Below are positions 34,476 to 42,096 of a stretch of 64,000 bases of DNA, in pieces; the first letter of the stretch is position 1; each line of letters begins with the position of its first letter. A program made the position numbers and the translations under genes. The stretch comes from Geomonas oryzae. Lineage in GTDB: Bacteria; Desulfobacterota; Desulfuromonadia; Geobacterales; Geobacteraceae. The notes below the pieces were generated by a model that was not told the origin of the DNA, made no database searches, and saw only the letters and a list, made by a program, of their open reading frames with translations. The stretch is from assembly GCF_004117875.1 (NCBI RefSeq), contig NZ_RAHW01000002.1, positions 248,001-312,000 of the forward strand, read 5' to 3'.

Positions 34476-36116
34476 ATGCATGCTTTAAGATTGTTCCTGA
34501 TCACCCTACTGCTTGCCTGGCCGCTTTCCCTGCACGCCGCTACCGGCACTCTGCAAGCGCAGTCGAGGATCACGGCGGTCACGGTGTTCTCCGACCGTGC
34601 CCAGGTTACCCGTCATGCGGCCCTCACCCTTAAGCCTGGTATGAACCTTTTGAACTTCGACGACATGCCGCAGCTCATGATGGAGGAGTCGCTCAGGGCC
34701 GAGGGAAAGGGATCCGGCCGCGCGCGCATCGCCGGCATCTCCGTGAAAAAGGTCTTCCTGGACCGGACCCGTGAACAGCGGGTGCGCGACCTTGAGGACG
34801 AGATCGTGCAACTCACCCGCAAGGTCGAGAGCATCGAGGCCCGCCGCAAAGCGCTCGCGGCGCAGAAGGCATTCGTCGACTCGATCAGGGTCGGCTATGG
34901 TGAAAGGATCTCGAAAGAGATCGGCGCGGGAAAACCGATCACGGGAGAACTCGACCAGGCGATGCGCTTCGTCGGTGAGAACACCGGCAAGATCGAGGAG
35001 AAAATCTACGATACGGAGGCGGAGAAGCGTCCCATTCAGGACCGCATCGCCGCCCTGAAAAAGGAGCTGGAGCAGAACCGGGCGGACGGGATGAAGGAGG
35101 TGCGCTCGGTACAGGTGGCGATCGAGGCCGAGCGCGAGATGAAGTTCGACATGGAGCTCAGCTACCTGGTCCCCCAGGCGACCTGGGTTCCGACCTACGA
35201 CGTGCGGCTCTCCGCGGACGGTAAAGAGGCGGAGCTTGTCTATCGCGCGCAGGTTTGGCAGATGACCGGTGAAGACTGGCCCGGGGTGAAGCTTACCCTC
35301 TCCACGGCAAGCCCCGCCTCCGGCGGCGGTGCGCCCGAGCTTTTCCCTTGGCGCGTTTCTTTCTACGAGCCGCCGCGCCCCATTCCGTACCTGCCGCGCG
35401 CCAAGATGGAAATGGCTGCGCCGGCGTACGGCGCGGCCCCGGCGGCACCCGCCGAGGACCGGATGCAGCAGGCTGAGTTCGGTGCGGCCCAGGTTGCGCA
35501 GGGACAGACTTCGGTGCAGTTCCAGGTGGTGCAGCCGGTGGACGTCACCGCCGACGGCAGCCATGCGCAGAGCGTGATCGCGACGGAAAAGCTCCCGGTC
35601 ACCGTCGGCTACGAGACGGTGCCCAAGCTCTCGCCAAGGGCCTATTTGAAGTCCACCGTCACCAACCGCACCACCTATCCGCTTCTTGCCGGCGAGGTCA
35701 ACATCTTCAACGACGCCGTCTTCGTAGGCAAAAGCCAGCTGAAAACGGTCGCTTCCGGCGAGGATTTCGACCTTTACTTCGGCAGCGACGACCAGGTGAA
35801 GGTGAAGCGCGAAGTGGCAAGGGTGAAGAAAAAAGGGGGGCTCATCGCTGACAGCAGCGTCACTTATCATGTCGATATCGAGCTGCAGAACTTCAAGGCC
35901 CGTCCGGTTTCCGTGCAACTGAAAGACCAGAAGCCGCTGCCGGGGAACGCAGAGATCGGGGTCAAGGTTGAAGAACTCTCGCTGAAACCCGCGGAGACCA
36001 AGGAGGACGGCACCCTCATCTGGAAGCTCGAACTTGCGCCGGGCGAGAAGCGGAAGGTCTCCTACGACATCGTCATCGACTACCCGAAGGGGCGCGACCT
36101 CGTCGGGCTCGAGTAA
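34476..36116 (+). CDS. MuiA-like exported protein (DUF4140/DUF4139)
   Basis: A 546-residue exported protein. Signal peptide MHALRLFLITLLLAWPLSLH with likely cleavage after LHA. An N-terminal DUF4140-type domain has ITAVTVFSDRAQVTRHAALT. A coiled coil follows (about 95-200, rich in Glu, Lys and Arg). The C-terminal DUF4139-type beta domain has SYLVPQATWVPTYDVRLSAD, YRAQVWQMTGEDWPGVKLTL, and KVSYDIVIDYPKG at the end. Mucoidy inhibitor A homologues act in the envelope; the mechanism is unknown. ATG 34476 is chosen because of the signal peptide and GAGG upstream. Confidence 0.88.
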   Translation: MHALRLFLITLLLAWPLSLHAATGTLQAQSRITAVTVFSDRAQVTRHAALTLKPGMNLLNFDDMPQLMMEESLRAEGKGSGRARIAGISVKKVFLDRTREQRVRDLEDEIVQLTRKVESIEARRKALAAQKAFVDSIRVGYGERISKEIGAGKPITGELDQAMRFVGENTGKIEEKIYDTEAEKRPIQDRIAALKKELEQNRADGMKEVRSVQVAIEAEREMKFDMELSYLVPQATWVPTYDVRLSADGKEAELVYRAQVWQMTGEDWPGVKLTLSTASPASGGGAPELFPWRVSFYEPPRPIPYLPRAKMEMAAPAYGAAPAAPAEDRMQQAEFGAAQVAQGQTSVQFQVVQPVDVTADGSHAQSVIATEKLPVTVGYETVPKLSPRAYLKSTVTNRTTYPLLAGEVNIFNDAVFVGKSQLKTVASGEDFDLYFGSDDQVKVKREVARVKKKGGLIADSSVTYHVDIELQNFKARPVSVQLKDQKPLPGNAEIGVKVEELSLKPAETKEDGTLIWKLELAPGEKRKVSYDIVIDYPKGRDLVGLE

Positions 36117-36166
36117 GTTTGGTCGATCAATCCCTGGAAAATGCAGGCAATAAATATGACCCAGCG

Positions 36167-36281
36167 TTCCCCCCTTTGCGAAGGTTCATCAGGGAATTCC
36201 GGGAAAGCAGGGTGACCGTTTCCACGAAGCAGAGCAGCAGGCGTTATGTTCCCCCCTTTGCGAAGGGGGGACAGGGGGGAT
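36167..36281. repeat. Family B intergenic repeat, copy 2 (composite)
   Basis: Two CCCCCCTTTGCGAAGG blocks flank GGGAATTCCGGG and GGTGACC...CACGAAGC blocks that also occur at 10104-10210 and 58065-58150 in other order and orientation. Confidence 0.7.
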
Positions 36282-36357
36282 TTGCCTTAGTTGATCACGC
36301 ATCCGTCAGTTGAGGCTGCCGCCTCCCCCCCCAGCAACAGCAATCCCACCCTTGCAT

Positions 36358-36466
36358 CGTTCCTACGCTCCAGCGTGGGAACGCAAAGCCTCGGACGCTC
36401 CGGCGTCTGCTTACGGGGACGCTGGAGCGTCCGGAACGTGCGTTCCCACGGAGGACCGTAGGAACG
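36358..36466. repeat. Family C nested inverted repeat
   Basis: The outer arms are 36358-36383 and 36441-36466 (GTTCCTACG...GTGGGAACG against its complement; about 22 of 26 match). The inner arms are 36393-36407 and 36418-36432 (14 of 15 match). Only 10 bases separate the inner arms, so a long cruciform or RNA hairpin is possible. It lies in the 381-base gap before the protease-barrel gene. Confidence 0.8.
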
Positions 36467-36497
36467 ATCTCTAATTCCACCCTTTGGAAAGGTTCCC

Positions 36498-39494
36498 ATG
36501 AAATCTCTGATGCTTGCCGTCGTCGCCCTCTTCTGCCTGGCAACCACCGCACAGGCGGCCAAATTCGACACCGGGTTCAGCTACTCCACCATTGAGACCG
36601 CTCACTTCGCCATCCACTATCACCAGGGGCTGGAGGCTGCGGCGCAAAAGGCCGCTCGCATGGCCGAGGAGGCGCACGAAAAGCTCACCCTGGAGTTCAA
36701 GTGGCAACCGGCGGAAAAGACCCAGGTGGTCCTAATCGACGACAGCGACTTCACCAACGGGCTCGCCATCACCATCCCGTACAACACGATCTACCTGCAG
36801 GTGGTCCCCCCTTCACTCGCCTCCACGCTCGGGGAGTACGACGACTGGATGAGGACGTTGATCACGCACGAGTACGCCCACATCCTCTCCGCCGACCCGG
36901 CGCGCGGCTACTCCAAGGTGACCCGCGCCATTTTCGGCAAACCGCTTCCGTGGATGGATCCCATCGCCGTGGTCATGTTCCTCGCGACGGCACCGCCCAA
37001 CACCTTCATGCCGCGCTGGTGGCACGAGGGGATGGCAACCTGGGCCGAGACGAAGTACACCGGCCAGGGGCGCGGCAAGGGGAGCTACTACGACATGATC
37101 TTCCGTGCGGCCGTAGCGGAAAACAACCTCCCGGGCGTGGACCAGATCAACGGCGACGTGCCTTTCTGGCCCGCGGGCAGCCTCCCCTACATCTACGGCT
37201 ACCGCCTGCAGCGCTACATCGCCAAGACCTACGGCGAGGATGCGGCGGGAAGGCTCACCCAGGCCCATGCCGGGCGCGTCCCATACACCATCAGTGCGCC
37301 CGCCAAGAGGAATTTCAACGGCAACAGCTATCGCGATGTGTACGAAGATATGCTCGCGGCGCTGAAAAAGGAGCAAAGCGCAAGGATCGCTACCCTCGCG
37401 CAGAAGCCTTTTACGCCGCTCTCCCGCATCAGCGACGAAGGTGAAAACCTCACCTCCCCGCGCTTTTCACCGGATGGAGGCCGCATCGCGTTCACAAGGC
37501 GCGACCCGCACGATCACACCTCGATCGTTGTGACCGATGCCACCGGCCGGCGCGTGCTGGCAAGCTTCCGGCGCCAGTTCTCCGACGGGAGCATCTGCTG
37601 GTCGCCGGACGGCAAACGCATCTACTTCACCCAAGCCGAGATCACCCGGGGCTTCGACCTGTACCAGGACCTCTACGTCCACGATCTCGACCATGACCGC
37701 ACCACACGAATCAGCAAGGGCGAGCGCCTCGGCGAAGTGCAGCTGTCCCCGGACGGGAAACTCTTTGCTGCGGTGCAAAGCGGCGCCGGGAGCCAGAACC
37801 TCGTGATCTTCGAGAATCCGGCTGGGCCGCAAAACCCGAAGCCTTCCTCCGTGACCCGCTACCAAGGGGAGCGTGTCTCCGCTCCGCGCTGGTCGCCCGA
37901 CGGCCGCATGCTGAGCTACGTCCGGACCGACAATTACGGCCGTAGTTCCCTCATGATTTATGACATCGACCGGAAATCCGAGCGCGTCCTGATAAGCGCG
38001 GGCAACTCCCTCGCCTACCCCGCCTGGTCGCCCGACGGAGCGGTCGTCTATTACATCTCGGACGAGACCGGTGTCTTCAACGTCTTTGCCTATGATCTCA
38101 AGGCACGCAAGAGCTACCAGGTGAGTCACCTGCTGACCGGCGCCCTGCAGCCCGAGCCTTCTCCCGACGGAAGCCGCATGCTGATAGCGCACTACACCTC
38201 GCACGGTTTCAGAATCGCGGCATTCCAACTGGATCGCCCGGCCTGGAGTGAAAGCCGCGGTCCCTCACTGCCGCTTACCCGCGCCCTCCCCGCTTCTCCC
38301 CAATCGGAGCCGACCGCACCGGGAGGGGGCAGACCCGATACTGCGACCACGGAGGCTGCAACTGTCCAGTCCACTGCTGTCCAGGCTGTTACAGCTGAGA
38401 CACCGGCGTTACTGCCGTCGACCTCTTATTCGCCGATGAAGACGATAGCGCCGCGCTTCTGGCTGCCGCGCTTCTACGCCGACGGCGAGGGGGTCGCCAT
38501 CGGCGCCTATACCGCCGGGAGCGACGCGCTCGGCTACCACACCTACGCCGTAAGCGGCGCCTACAGTGACGGCCGCAAACGCGGCTACGGAAGCCTTATC
38601 TACCAGAACGACTCGTTCTACCCGACCTTCACCCTCAGGGCTCACAACGAACCGTTTCTGTACGGGGACCTTTTCCAGACGGGCAACGACTACTACGAAC
38701 TGAACCGCGGGTTATCCGTCGAGGCCGCCGTCCCCCTGAACCGGCTCGAATCGCGCTACCGCCTGCGGGCCGGCTACGAACTTCTCGACCAGAAGGCGCT
38801 GAGCGAAGTGGCGAGCGACGGCACCTTCCATGGCGTTCCCGTCTTTCAGGGGCGCAGGGACAACCTCTTCGCGGGAATAGACTTCGACAACGTGCTCAAG
38901 TACCCCTATTCGATCAGTTCGGAGGAAGGCAGGAGGGTATCGCTGTTGTACCGCCGCTTCGACAAAGGGTTCGGGAGCGACATCAACCTCTCCGAGTACA
39001 GCGCGACCTGGCAGGAGTACCTGCATCTGCCGATTCGGCAGCCGGGGAACCAGGTGCTGTATCTGCGCCTGGCCGGTGCCTTCGCCGATGGCGACCTCCA
39101 ATACGGCCAGCAGGCCTTCCAGTTGGGCGGTGCGCCGTCCGACCTCAACCCGTACCCGCTGCGCGGCTATCCGCTCCGTTCCATGACCGGCAAATACGTG
39201 GCAACGGGAACCATCGAGTATAGGGCTCCGATCATGTATCCCTTCTCCGGGCCGGGCACCGTTCCCGCCTTCGCAGAAAAGCTGCACACCGCCCTTTTCG
39301 TAGACGCGGGTCAGGTTTGGGGCGGTCTGCGCCCCTTCGCAGGCGACGAAACGAGAGTCGGCGCCGGTGTCGAATTGCGCGCCGATCTGACCATCGGCTA
39401 CTGGGCCAAGGTCACCCCTGCGCTGGGATTTGCTCACGGGTTCAACAAGGACGGCGAAGATCAGATATACTTCGCGCTGTACCTGGGGCTCTAA
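36498..39494 (+). CDS. Outer-membrane protein: gluzincin domain, TolB-like propeller, Omp85-like barrel
   Basis: A 998-residue exported protein with signal peptide MKSLMLAVVALFCLATTAQA. Residues about 30-290 look like a zinc peptidase of the MA clan: H124-E-Y-A-H128 in LITHEYAHILSADP, with a likely third ligand Glu177 in RWWHEGMATWAE. Residues 310-590 hold six SPDG repeats of the PD40/TolB propeller (SPDGGRIAFTR, SPDGKRIYFTQ and others). A Pro/Ala/Thr linker follows. The last 350 residues are beta barrel with LRGYPLRSMTGKYVATGTIE, the Omp85 family RGY-type signature, ending YFALYLGL. Role unknown; a surface or periplasmic protease anchored in the outer membrane is inferred. Confidence 0.85.
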   Translation: MKSLMLAVVALFCLATTAQAAKFDTGFSYSTIETAHFAIHYHQGLEAAAQKAARMAEEAHEKLTLEFKWQPAEKTQVVLIDDSDFTNGLAITIPYNTIYLQVVPPSLASTLGEYDDWMRTLITHEYAHILSADPARGYSKVTRAIFGKPLPWMDPIAVVMFLATAPPNTFMPRWWHEGMATWAETKYTGQGRGKGSYYDMIFRAAVAENNLPGVDQINGDVPFWPAGSLPYIYGYRLQRYIAKTYGEDAAGRLTQAHAGRVPYTISAPAKRNFNGNSYRDVYEDMLAALKKEQSARIATLAQKPFTPLSRISDEGENLTSPRFSPDGGRIAFTRRDPHDHTSIVVTDATGRRVLASFRRQFSDGSICWSPDGKRIYFTQAEITRGFDLYQDLYVHDLDHDRTTRISKGERLGEVQLSPDGKLFAAVQSGAGSQNLVIFENPAGPQNPKPSSVTRYQGERVSAPRWSPDGRMLSYVRTDNYGRSSLMIYDIDRKSERVLISAGNSLAYPAWSPDGAVVYYISDETGVFNVFAYDLKARKSYQVSHLLTGALQPEPSPDGSRMLIAHYTSHGFRIAAFQLDRPAWSESRGPSLPLTRALPASPQSEPTAPGGGRPDTATTEAATVQSTAVQAVTAETPALLPSTSYSPMKTIAPRFWLPRFYADGEGVAIGAYTAGSDALGYHTYAVSGAYSDGRKRGYGSLIYQNDSFYPTFTLRAHNEPFLYGDLFQTGNDYYELNRGLSVEAAVPLNRLESRYRLRAGYELLDQKALSEVASDGTFHGVPVFQGRRDNLFAGIDFDNVLKYPYSISSEEGRRVSLLYRRFDKGFGSDINLSEYSATWQEYLHLPIRQPGNQVLYLRLAGAFADGDLQYGQQAFQLGGAPSDLNPYPLRGYPLRSMTGKYVATGTIEYRAPIMYPFSGPGTVPAFAEKLHTALFVDAGQVWGGLRPFAGDETRVGAGVELRADLTIGYWAKVTPALGFAHGFNKDGEDQIYFALYLGL

Positions 39495-39542
39495 AGAGAA
39501 ACACCGGGCCCTCAAACCATAACCGCTTAACAGGAGGAGCAC

Positions 39543-40145
39543 ATGCGGATTATCGTGGTGGGAGCGACGGGAACCATAGGGAAGGCGGTGGCGAAACTCC
39601 TGGCGACCGAGCACGACGTCGTCAAGGTCGCCTTCAGAAGCGGCGACCACAGGGTGGACATGTCGAGCAAGGAGTCCATCGAGCGGATGTTCCAGGAGGT
39701 GGGCCATTTCGATGCCCTCGCCTGTGCCGCAGGGGTCGCCCGTTTCGGGTCGTTGGCGGAACTTTCCGACGAGGACTTTCAGACCGGGCTTTTCGGCAAG
39801 CTGATGGGCCAGGTGAACCTGGTGCGGGTGGGGATGAACTACATCAGCGACAACGGCTGCTTTACCCTGACGAGCGGGGTCTTAAGCCACAGCCCGATGC
39901 CGGGGAGCGCCTCGATCAGCATGATCAACGCGGGGTTGGAAGGTTTCGTGCGCGCCGCCGCACTCGAGATGCCGCGCGGCATACGCATCAACGTGGTGAG
40001 CCCGCCGTGGGTCAAGGAAACACTCGAAGCGCTCGGCATGGACGCGACCGGCGGGATGCCCGCCGAGCAGGTGGCACAGGCCTACTGGTCGAGCATCCAC
40101 GGCACGCGCAGCGGCACCGTGATCAACGCCAAGGACTTCGCCTGA
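39543..40145 (+). CDS. Atypical short-chain dehydrogenase-like protein
   Basis: A 200-residue Rossmann protein. The dinucleotide motif is VVGATGTIGKAVAKLL (about 4-19), followed by HRVDMSSKESI, the NAG-like CAAGVARFG and the active-site Ser region FTLTSGVLSHSPMPGSAS. The expected Tyr-x3-Lys is absent: the aligned stretch reads ASISMINAGLEGFVRAAALE. It belongs to a short SDR-like group lacking that pair, so activity is doubtful or differs. CAGGAGGAG precedes the ATG and a strong terminator follows. Confidence 0.88.
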   Translation: MRIIVVGATGTIGKAVAKLLATEHDVVKVAFRSGDHRVDMSSKESIERMFQEVGHFDALACAAGVARFGSLAELSDEDFQTGLFGKLMGQVNLVRVGMNYISDNGCFTLTSGVLSHSPMPGSASISMINAGLEGFVRAAALEMPRGIRINVVSPPWVKETLEALGMDATGGMPAEQVAQAYWSSIHGTRSGTVINAKDFA

Positions 40146-40167
40146 GAGAAGAGAGAGGCAGCAAAAA

Positions 40168-40214
40168 GGGCAACGGCGCGGGAAGGTCTTCCAACGAGCC
40201 GTTGCCCTTTTTTT
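40168..40214 (+). terminator. Rho-independent terminator after the SDR gene
   Basis: GGGCAACGGC (40168-40177) pairs perfectly with GCCGTTGCCC (40198-40207), followed by seven T. Confidence 0.92.
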
Positions 40215-40247
40215 GTCTGACCACCATGTTCCGCTAGTACGTCCACC

Positions 40248-40360
40248 TCCCCTCTCCCTCCGGGAGAGGGCCAGGGTGAGGGCGTTGCGGTAAGCTCCAG
40301 TCTCGCCTTGTGCAACGCCCTCACCCGCCCTTCGGGCACCCTCTCCCGGAGGGAGAGGGA
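40248..40360. repeat. Family A intergenic inverted repeat, copy 3
   Basis: CCCCTCTCCCTCCGGGAGAG on the left pairs with CTCTCCCGGAGGGAGAGGG on the right; internal GGGTGAGGGCGTTGC pairs with GCAACGCCCTCACCC. Located between the SDR terminator and the nrfA stop codon. Confidence 0.88.
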
Positions 40361-40376
40361 CTAAGTACGGACACGT

Positions 40377-41852
40377 CTACCGCACTATCGTCGGCGGTTT
40401 CACCTCGTGTTCCGGCCTGAACTGGAGCTTCTTCGCGCCGCGGTTGTTGAGGTACTTCGGAAGTTCAAGGTCGACCTTCTCTGGTACCTTCTCGCCGGCT
40501 TGGGCGAGTAACTGGCGCAGGTGCATGTCGGCTGCGGAGGCGTGATTCACCGCATCCTCCAGGACACGCATCCCCTCTGCGGGGTTGTGGAAACCGGTGG
40601 AATTCTCGGCCCCAACGAACACGAGCCGGTAGAAGGCCTGCTCGTAGTGCTCGCGCGCCATCCCGTACAGCTCCTGATCGATCTGCTTGCCGGCCCCTTT
40701 CGCCCGGTTTGCCATCTCGAACAGTTTCGCATCGGTCGCCACGGCGTACCCGGCTTTCAGATACCGGTCGGTGAAACGATCCTGGATGTCGATGACCTTC
40801 TGCCTTAGCTGGGTCGGAGTCTCGCCGTGGCAGGCGGCACAGGCGGACATGCTCCCCTTCAAGGGGCTCATGATCCTGTGGTCGGTAAGCTCCTGGCCGT
40901 CGGCGGTCATCACGGGCATGTGGCAATCGGCACAGGTTACGCCGGCCATGTAGTGCGGGCTCTGATTCGAGTAGAACTCGTACTCGGGGTGGCGGACGAA
41001 GCCGAGCTTGAAGCCGGTAACCGCCTGGACCCACTCCCCGTTCGCAGGCGAGCTCTTGATCTGCTTGATGATGTTCTCGATGGTGATGTGACCTTCCTGG
41101 CTCCCGGCCCAGGGGAAGATCACGTTGGTGGAGTGCATGTCCTTGTCCTTCGGGATCATGTAGGTCACGTGACATTGGGCACAGACGAAGGTCCGCTTTT
41201 GTTCCCTGGTCAGTTTCGTCTCGTCGAGCCCGATCTCCTTGAGCGCCTTACCGAGCGTGAAACCGCGCGAGATCCTCAGGGCCATCCCCTTGTTGTCATG
41301 GCAATCGATGCAGGCAACCCCCAGGGTCTGCTTATCCTTGGGAAGCCTCGCCAACACTTCCTTGTACGGTGTCGGGAAATAGGCAGCCCCCATATCTTTG
41401 GCAAGCTTCGGCGCGTAGGGTGTCTTGCAGGTGAGACAGGCGCCGCCCGCCTTGATCCTCCCCGGATCGACCTCGAGCTGGTCCTGCACCATGTAATAGT
41501 GGCCGCGAGGCTCGTTGTACTCGGCCCCGAACCCCCAACCGTTGTACAAAAGAGCGAGGAACGGGTATTCATCCAGCTTGTCGCGCCGTTCCTCACCGAC
41601 GTCGTACCCCCTCTTGTATTTGCTGAGACCTGCCGGGGTAGGCTCGCTGGTCAGTTTCCACTGCTGGTAGTGAATGGGATAGAGCTTGCCCCAGCGTGCC
41701 GGGTCTATGGCGGCATCGGCTGGATCTACCTTGCCTTCCGGTGCCATTTCACTGGTTACCGGGTCCATTCTTTTCTGCACGCACGCACTCCAGATCAAAA
41801 CCGCAGTCATAAAAGCGAAAACTGAAAGATACCTTGCTTTCCTGCTCCGCAT
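40377..41852 (-). CDS. nrfA: Ammonia-forming cytochrome c nitrite reductase, pentaheme
   Basis: Periplasmic six-electron reduction of nitrite to ammonium. Five heme sites: C139-LT-C142-K143 (the catalytic Lys-ligated heme), C181/C184/H185, C224/C227/H228, C307/C310/H311 and C338/C341/H342. Likely active-site residues are R116, Y231 and H300. After heme 3 the sequence is CAQCHVTYMI: Thr230 replaces the Glu that binds calcium in the E. coli type, as in calcium-independent Geobacter enzymes. The N-terminus (AVLIWSACV) is a signal anchor or a non-canonical lipobox. AGGAGG precedes the ATG. No nrfH is adjacent. Divergent from a NIT chemoreceptor. Confidence 0.96.
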   Translation of the reverse strand: MRSRKARYLSVFAFMTAVLIWSACVQKRMDPVTSEMAPEGKVDPADAAIDPARWGKLYPIHYQQWKLTSEPTPAGLSKYKRGYDVGEERRDKLDEYPFLALLYNGWGFGAEYNEPRGHYYMVQDQLEVDPGRIKAGGACLTCKTPYAPKLAKDMGAAYFPTPYKEVLARLPKDKQTLGVACIDCHDNKGMALRISRGFTLGKALKEIGLDETKLTREQKRTFVCAQCHVTYMIPKDKDMHSTNVIFPWAGSQEGHITIENIIKQIKSSPANGEWVQAVTGFKLGFVRHPEYEFYSNQSPHYMAGVTCADCHMPVMTADGQELTDHRIMSPLKGSMSACAACHGETPTQLRQKVIDIQDRFTDRYLKAGYAVATDAKLFEMANRAKGAGKQIDQELYGMAREHYEQAFYRLVFVGAENSTGFHNPAEGMRVLEDAVNHASAADMHLRQLLAQAGEKVPEKVDLELPKYLNNRGAKKLQFRPEHEVKPPTIVR

Positions 41853-41992
41853 TTGTGCCTCCTTTTACTCATGGTTTGATTGGAAAACGCCCCACAGTCT
41901 ACCACCAATTCTGCAGATGTCCTCCCCCACCCGGCAGTCTGTCATAGGAACAGCACAAAGGAATAAATCAGACAGCGGTATTGATGATCGTT

Positions 41993-42008
41993 TTTGACCT
42001 AAGTCAAA
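41993..42008. promoter_or_regulatory. CRP/FNR-type palindrome between nrfA and the NIT chemoreceptor
   Basis: TTTGAC-CTAA-GTCAAA is a perfect palindrome with the five-base half-site TTGAC and four-base spacer of the CRP/FNR superfamily. The half-sites resemble NnrR/HcpR-type sites more than the TTGAT of FNR. It lies about 140 bases before nrfA and 89 bases before the chemoreceptor. Confidence 0.65.
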
Positions 42009-42027
42009 GATGTATACATATAAAGAA

Positions 42028-42041
42028 GTTACTAAAGTAAC
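42028..42041. promoter_or_regulatory. Second palindrome, 5-4-5, upstream of the chemoreceptor
   Basis: GTTAC-TAAA-GTAAC has the same 5-4-5 geometry and lies 20 bases downstream of the first palindrome. The binding protein is unknown. Confidence 0.4.
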
Positions 42042-42096
42042 CGACAAGTATTTCAAGCTCGTTTTCAATGGTTTATTTATCACTTTTGGGGGGCAC

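Noticed and set aside
36375-36400. c-di-GMP (GEMM) riboswitch core, from ACGCAAAGCC
   Set aside because: The string is part of a long inverted repeat, and neither the upstream GGGCAAACC-type element nor the P1/P3 helices can be found.
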